64,000 bases of DNA from Chlorocebus sabaeus (taxonomy: Eukaryota; Chordata; Mammalia; Primates; Cercopithecidae): positions 14,255,766 through 14,319,765 of the forward strand of contig NC_132915.1 in the NCBI RefSeq assembly GCF_047675955.1, given 5' to 3'. A model generated the notes under the pieces. That model did not search any database, was not told where the DNA came from, and was given only the letters and a program-made list of their open reading frames with translations. Positions within the stretch are counted from its first letter, which is position 1. Every line of letters starts with the position of its first letter. Shown in pieces: positions 58,645 to 64,000 of this stretch. The translations under genes were made by a program, and so were the position numbers.

Positions 58645-58860
58645 AAGACACATTTATGGAGCACCTATTATGTGCCAGATAATGCATTGGCATTTTAATA
58701 AGTATTATCTCATTTAATTCTCACAGCAATCCTGTGATGTGGGTCTCTTACTCTTATTTTTTTAAATTAAGAAACTTGGGCACAATGAGGACAAATATTT
58801 CATCTGGGGTGACTCAGCCAGAACATGGTGGTGTTAGGATTTGACATCCTGACTTCTGTC
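58645..58860 (+). mobile_element. MIR SINE
   Basis: 'gagcacctattatgtgccag', 'cattggcattttaataag' and 'caatcctgtgatgtgggt' follow MIR order. Confidence 0.85.
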
Positions 58861-59298
58861 TTTTAGTTCAGGAGCTCCTGCCCTGTGCTGGAAAATTGAT
58901 TGCTGGATTTTCTGGCCCCTGTGCCCTCCCTGGTCTCCTCTATTGCTGATGGTAACAAGTGCCCTCCCTGGTCCTGTCTGCCTGCTCTGGGCTGACTCTT
59001 GACCTCCTGTGTTCCAGGCTGTCATCGGTGGCCAGGGTTGCTGCCAATTCTGACTGCAGGTCCCCTCACTGCCCCCATGACAGAGCTCACCTGAGCCATC
59101 ACAGTGCCTTGGGCCTGTGACTGACCCGCATCCAGCCTGGCTCCTCTGAAAGGTCTGATTGCCTATTGTGTTGCCTCGAAGTTTGGATTTATCTCTGGTT
59201 GGTGCTGGCTAGGGCCTCTGCCCGCAACAGGGCCACACTGGATAGGAGGGTGGTTTCTCTGCTGTCATTGCAGGAGCTCCTCAAATGTGGTGACTTAG
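58861..59298. other. unique sequence
   Basis: Contains an 18 bp direct repeat, gtgccctccctggtc-type, at about 58,920 and 58,960. No gene recognised. Confidence 0.45.
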
Positions 59299-59310
59299 AA
59301 ATCCTGATCT

Positions 59311-59610
59311 GGCCAAGCGCGGTGGCTCACGCCTGTAATCCCAGCACTTTGAGGCTGAGGCGGGCGGATCACAAGGTCAGGAGTTTGAGACCAGCCTAGC
59401 CAACATGGTGAAACCCCATCACTACTAAAAATACAAAAAATTAGCTGGTCATGGTGGCGGGTGCCTGTAATCCCAGCTACTCTGGAGGCTGAGGCAGGAG
59501 AATCGCTTGAACCCGGGAGGCAGAGGTTGCAGTGAACCAAGATCGCACCACTGCAGTCCAGCCTGGGTGACAAGGCAAGACTCTGTCTCAAACAAAACAA
59601 AACAAAACAA
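59311..59610 (+). mobile_element. AluS-like SINE, full length
   Basis: Sense Alu with an (AAAAC)n tail. Flanking aaatcctgatct (59,299-59,310) and aaaccctgatcc (59,611-59,622) are target duplications with two mismatches. Confidence 0.95.
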
Positions 59611-59622
59611 AAACCCTGATCC

Positions 59623-60180
59623 GCTGTCTGTGAGGAGGAGGGCTTTGAGGTTGACGAGTGGTGTGGAAGGAAGGTGTAATTCATTGTTGAGAGTTGCATT
59701 GTCTTCTCATTTCACATATACTCGTTTATAAATAAATTAGAACGTTTCGAATCTGTAAATTTAGCACCCCATACTCAAGTGCCCCAGAAACACTTTCATA
59801 TGTGCAGAGTAAAGGAAGAACAATTGGTGTAAAGTACAAGAAAAAGACTTTCCTACTTGGCAAATCTTTTCTTTTCTACTTGGCAAATCTCATCTTTTCT
59901 TCGGTGTGGACGTCACAGCAGACAGACGTTTTCATTTGCAAGTGTCAGTTACAGTTTCGTTTGGAGATCTGTTAGTTAGGGTTACCCAAAGGCCGCTGTG
60001 TGGTATGAAGGCCGCTGGGCTCTGGCAGAAGGGCTGCTGGAATCGGATCTCGCACACTCTGTCTCCTGTCAAGCTCGAGGCCGGGGGCTGCCTGGCTGTT
60101 CTTTCTTGCTGGTGTGCTCCATACACACGATACGGATATGGCTCAGGTTGGCCCTAGTGACCATGTTCTAGTGGAAGGGA
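59623..60180. other. unique sequence
   Basis: Includes a tandem-like repeat of 'ctacttggcaaatct' at about 59,850 and 59,877. No gene recognised. Confidence 0.45.
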
Positions 60181-60184
60181 CCTG

Positions 60185-60372
60185 TGTTTTTTGTCTTCCC
60201 TCTGCCACTGAATAGTTGTGTACTCTTGGGACAAGTGACTAACCTCTCTGAGCCGCAGTTCTCATATTTATGGAATAAGGAACATAATGTCATTCTGAAA
60301 ATTAAATGAGATAATATCTGAAGAGAGCTCCTTGTGAACTCTGAAATGCTATGAAGTGCTGGCTACTGCACA
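60185..60372 (-). mobile_element. MIR SINE
   Basis: 'ctctgccactgaatagttgt', 'tgggacaagtgactaacctc' and 'attaaatgagataata' match MIR in reverse orientation. Confidence 0.85.
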
Positions 60373-60884
60373 TAGCAATCCCTCACCACAGACTCTTGGG
60401 CTTTGGTTTGGGTGTTTATTCCAAATTGTGAAGTAGGTAGAGTGAGTTCTGTTCTCACTCCTTTTCTTGTATCAAGTAGCCTTTTCACTTACAAGCTTGC
60501 TTGTCTCAGAAAGGCAATTCCTCAAAGTGCAAACATTCCTAATCCTCAAACACTCCTTAAATCTTTCATCAAACTCAATTGTCCTTTCTCTTCGTGTCTG
60601 TTTTCCTAAATCCACACCTGTGCTTAGCTATGTATGATTAGACAAGATCATAATACACTTATTTGCAAGGATAAATAAGGAGGCATCCTTCCTAAGTATA
60701 TTTGCTTTAACTCCTAAGAATAGGAGAAAGCCAGTTTTGCTAGATGAATGAATTTAAAATGTGAGCTGTCATGCCGCTGAGACTAGAGTGTGGTGGGAAG
60801 AAGAGAGGCCCCTTCTGCTGCCCTTTGGAGCATATCTTCTGGATGGTATGCCTCTGGTGTGGCTGCTATCAGCCAGCAGTATCT
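60373..60884. other. unique sequence
   Basis: No gene or repeat recognised. Confidence 0.5.
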
Positions 60885-61159
60885 TATTTATTTATTTATT
60901 TATTTATTTATTCATTTTTGAGATAGGATCCAGCTCTGTCACCCAGGCTGGAGTGCAGTGGTGTGATCTCGGCTCACTGCAACCTCCGCCTCCTGGGTTC
61001 AAGCACCTGCCACCACACCCAGCTAATTTGTGTATTTTTAGTAGAGATGGGGTTTCGCCATGTTGGCTAGGCTGGTCTTGAACTCCTGGCTTCAAGTGAT
61101 CCAACCTCCTTGGCCTCCCAAAGTGTTGGGATTACAGGCGTGAGCCACTGTGCTCGGCC
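60885..61159 (-). mobile_element. AluS-like SINE with (TTTA)n tail and right-arm deletion
   Basis: Antisense Alu. The tail is a TTTA microsatellite (60,885-60,912). About 45 bp are missing from the right arm, where 'gggttcaagc' joins directly to 'acctgccaccac'. Confidence 0.93.
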
Positions 61160-62374
61160 TTATTAATTTGTATCTAATAAATTTTATATAGGATTTGAGT
61201 TGACTAATAGGTAGTGCTGAATAAAGTCTTAAGAAATAATACAAAGTACGAATAAGGGTAAATAAAAGTAAATGAAATGTTGAGACTGTGGGAAAGAGCT
61301 GACTGCAGGTATTTAGGCTGTATGACTTGGCATAGTTGTTGCAGGATCATGCATTTGGCTTTGAACTTCCTGGAAGCAACTTGGAAAGGGAAATGTAATT
61401 TATCCATGAGAGAGAAAATCCATCATTTCCCGTGGAAGACAAGGATTTCTCAGTCTTAACTCCAACTTGGGACTGCACAGGAAAATAGGTGACGGAATCA
61501 ACAGCAGCCTCAACAGCAGCTTACAGCAAAAGCAGAAGCAAATTTTTAGCCTGTTGTTGCTTTTCAAGTTCTTGCTTAGAGCTGAGGGCATAGGACCTCT
61601 AGAACTTGGTGTTCGTGGTAGCCTGGTAGGTAATCACTTTGGGTCAATGTGATTCAAGTACACGGCATTCAGTGGCCGTTTTGGTTCTGTTTTGGGACAG
61701 GGAGAACTAACTTCACTTCTGCAGAGCCAAAGGAAACATGATTTTTGAAGCAAACTCCGAAGATAGCACACATGCTTTCTATTTTGCCTGGAAAGATTTG
61801 AAGAGGAGGAGACTTAGCTTATTCCTGGCATGAATTTTCCAAGGCAATCTGGGCAGCCCCGACTGTCTGAGATAATCACCAGCCATTACTAGGGATGTGG
61901 GAACCAAGCCAGACCTAAGCTTGGTTTTATGTGTAAAAATGGCCACTTTGGGAAAGGGCGGGGTCAGGGAGGTCGTTGGCTGGTCAGGAGGAGCTTGGCT
62001 GGGCCTGGCTCTGAGCCCAGGTCTAGCCCCCATCTCCCATGTGAACAGGTCTAATGGTCCTGCTTCTGGGTCTCCCTGTCTCGCACTGGAGTCAGGCTTG
62101 TCATCAGAGGCCCACTGTGGCTACAGTTGCCTGTTCACAATGTTGAAGGAACATCATCAGCACTAAGTGTGCAGTAGATTTTTTTTTCTGTGCATTAATT
62201 GTAGCATTTGAGCATGTTAAAAAGTAAGCAAAAATAAAAGAAATGTAATTGTAGTGACTGAATGACCCTTGTTTATTCTGGAAACAATAAATGCAAACAT
62301 TGAAAAAAATTAAAAAGAGCACAGTGGTCTTCTTCCATGGTTTTGAAAAATATCTAGGGTTTCCTGCTTGCCAA
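61160..62374. other. unique sequence
   Basis: No gene recognised; frames of 60-90 codons lack domains. Confidence 0.45.
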
Positions 62375-62392
62375 AGAAACATACTCTCACCA

Positions 62393-63106
62393 CAATGAGA
62401 TGCCATCTCATACCAGTTGGAATGGCAATCATTGAAAAGTCAGAAAACAACAGGTGCTGGAGAGTATGTGGAGAAATAGAAACGCTTTTACACTGTTGAT
62501 GGGAGTGTAGACTAGTTCAACCATTGTCGGGGACAGTGTGGCGATTCCTCGAGGATCTGGAACTGGAGATACCATTTGACCCAGCGATCCCATTACTGGG
62601 TATATACTCAAAGCATTATAAATCATGCTGCTATAAAGACATGTGCACGTATGTTTATTGCGACACTATTCACAATAGCAAAGACTTGGAACCAACCCAA
62701 ATGTTCATCAATGATAGACTGGATTAAGAAAATGTGGCACATATACACCATGGAATACTATGCAGCCATAAAAAAGAATGAGTTCATGTCCTTTGTAGGG
62801 ACATGGATGAAGCTGGAAACCATCATTCTGAGCAAACTGTCACAAGGACAGAAAACCAAACACTGCATGTTCTCACTCACAGGTGGGAATTGAACAATGA
62901 GAACACTTGGAAGCAGGGTGGGGAACATGACACACTGGGGCCTGTCATGAGGTGGGAGTCTGGGGGAGGGATAGCATTAGGAGAAATACCTAATGTAAAT
63001 GACGAGTTAATGGGTGCAGCACACCAACATGGCACATGTATACATATGTAACAAACCTGCACATTGTGCACATGTACCCTAGAACTTAAAGTATGTATAT
63101 AAAAAA
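62393..63106 (+). mobile_element. L1PA 3' end, 5'-truncated
   Basis: Sense L1 of about 710 bp: the last ~500 bp of ORF2 (stop at 62,891-62,893) plus the 3'UTR and a short A tail. An 18 bp target duplication lies at 62,375-62,392 and 63,107-63,124 with one mismatch, so this is a typical retrotransposition. Confidence 0.96.
62576..62893 (+). pseudogene. L1 ORF2 C-terminal fragment
   Basis: The C-terminal part of L1 ORF2 is open for about 105 codons and ends at the native stop ('MWHIYTMEYYAAIKK...'). It lacks the endonuclease and RT, so it encodes nothing functional. Confidence 0.93.
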
Positions 63107-63124
63107 AGAATCATACTCTCACCA

Positions 63125-63658
63125 GACACAATACAAAAAAGTGAAAGATAATAAGAATCATTCATGACTCCATCATACAGTGATATTCACTGCTAATATT
63201 TCCTTCCACTATTTCTATATTTATATCTATGCATACATGTCTAAGGCCATATATATTTTTATGTTGATATTCATAGCTCCATAGATTAATGAAGAGTTTA
63301 GTATGAACATCAAGACCTGTCCCAGAAGTCTTTTTATGACTGCTGAAGATGTTCAGTTTAGAAGGAATATTAAAGCATTTGGAAAAAGTGGCAATGTGAA
63401 GGGAACAGAATGAGATGGGAAGGAGAAGGGGAGATGAAAGGGAGGTAACTCACACGGAATGTATGTGGACTCTGTGTGAGGGACTGTGCTGTGGTTTCAC
63501 CCTGCACACTGTGATTTCTATTACCCCGAGAGGTGGTCTGGGGTGGGGGGTGGGGGAATGTCTCCAGGAGTCAGCACCCAGGCTCAGGAGTCAGACAGAT
63601 CCCATTTTACACGTTGGCTTCCCCCCCATTAGTTTAGAACCTTATTTATCTCCTGTGT
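63125..63658. other. unique sequence
   Basis: No gene recognised. A G-rich run (ggggtggggggtggggg) lies at 63,540-63,556. Confidence 0.45.
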
Positions 63659-63669
63659 AAGATCCATAT

Positions 63670-63948
63670 GTAATCCCAGCACTTTGGGAGGCCGAGGTGG
63701 GTGGATCACTTGAGGTCAGGAGTTCGAGACCAGCCTGGCCAACATGGTGAAACCCCATCTGTACTAAAAATACAAAAATTAGCAAGGTGTGGTGGTGTGC
63801 ACCTGTAGTCCCAGTTACTTGGGAGGCTGAGGCAGGGGAACCGCTTGAACCCAGGAGGTGGAGGCTGCAGTGAGCCAAGATCGCGCCATTGCACTCCAGC
63901 TTGGGCAACGGAGCAAGACTCCATCTCAAAAAAAAAAAAAAAAAAAAA
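63670..63948 (+). mobile_element. AluS-like SINE, 5'-truncated
   Basis: Sense Alu missing its first ~25 bases, with a 23 bp A tail. Target duplications are aagatccatat (63,659-63,669) and aagatccgtat (63,949-63,959), with one mismatch. Confidence 0.95.
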
Positions 63949-64000
63949 AAGATCCGTATAAAACACCCTTCATGTGTTTTTTGTAAGGACTTAAAGATTG

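Noticed and set aside
1..64000. tRNA, 5S, U6, Y RNA or 7SK copies
   Set aside because: I looked for their conserved internal motifs and found none; only 7SL-derived Alus are present. A covariance-model scan would be decisive.

Overview
This window is primate nuclear DNA, almost certainly human or another catarrhine. It holds about twenty Alu elements, including AluY-type copies, plus L1PA-type LINEs, MaLR LTRs (MST, THE1, MLT1), pogo-type and hAT-Charlie DNA transposon fossils, MIR and L2 remnants, and long simple-sequence tracts. I recognise no functional protein-coding exon, tRNA, rRNA, snRNA or CRISPR array. The longest open frames all fall inside repeats: L1 coding remnants, the antisense of an L1 5'UTR, and pyrimidine microsatellites. 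The window reads as intergenic or deep intronic sequence, with transposon layering as its main content.

Layout. 0-8 kb: Alu fragments, an L2-type reverse-transcriptase fossil (2.6-2.9 kb), an L1ME piece interrupted by an Alu, then repeat-poor DNA. 8.8-11.4 kb: two antisense L1 fragments side by side, the right one younger. 12.2 kb: a striking pair of adjacent hairpins. 13.6-19.5 kb: one essentially full-length antisense L1PA element with dead ORF1 and ORF2, a ~250 bp internal ORF2 deletion, and a 5'UTR that keeps the ancestral ~129 bp segment and an unusually long antisense (ORF0) frame. 21-23 kb: two Alus and a solo MST LTR with an intact 5 bp target duplication. 25-27.4 kb: an ancient L1 carrying a pogo-type transposon, itself carrying an Alu, and further on a second Alu whose tail and central linker have both grown into pyrimidine tracts. 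28-36 kb: hAT fossils, Alus, a 38 bp minisatellite and two MIR-containing blocks that look like one ancient duplicated unit. 36.9-41.2 kb: a 4.3 kb repeat-poor block. 41-54 kb: Alus, a THE1 LTR, an L2 split by an older repeat, an MLT1 LTR, a second pogo-type element, a THE1 LTR, and a 126 bp local duplication. 54-64 kb: mostly repeat-poor sequence with MIRs, dinucleotide tracts, a 33 bp tandem duplication, a 5'-truncated L1PA and two more Alus.

No genes act together here. The only elements with plausible residual activity are regulatory: the L1 5'UTR with sense and antisense promoters, LTR promoters, and individual binding-site matches such as an RFX-type X-box at 44.18 kb. The most interesting structures are sequence-evolution events: local templated duplications (11.3 to 19.5 kb; 49.7 to 51.7 kb), perfect hairpins, and the double microsatellite expansion inside one Alu. 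Subfamily names come from pattern recognition and are approximate.
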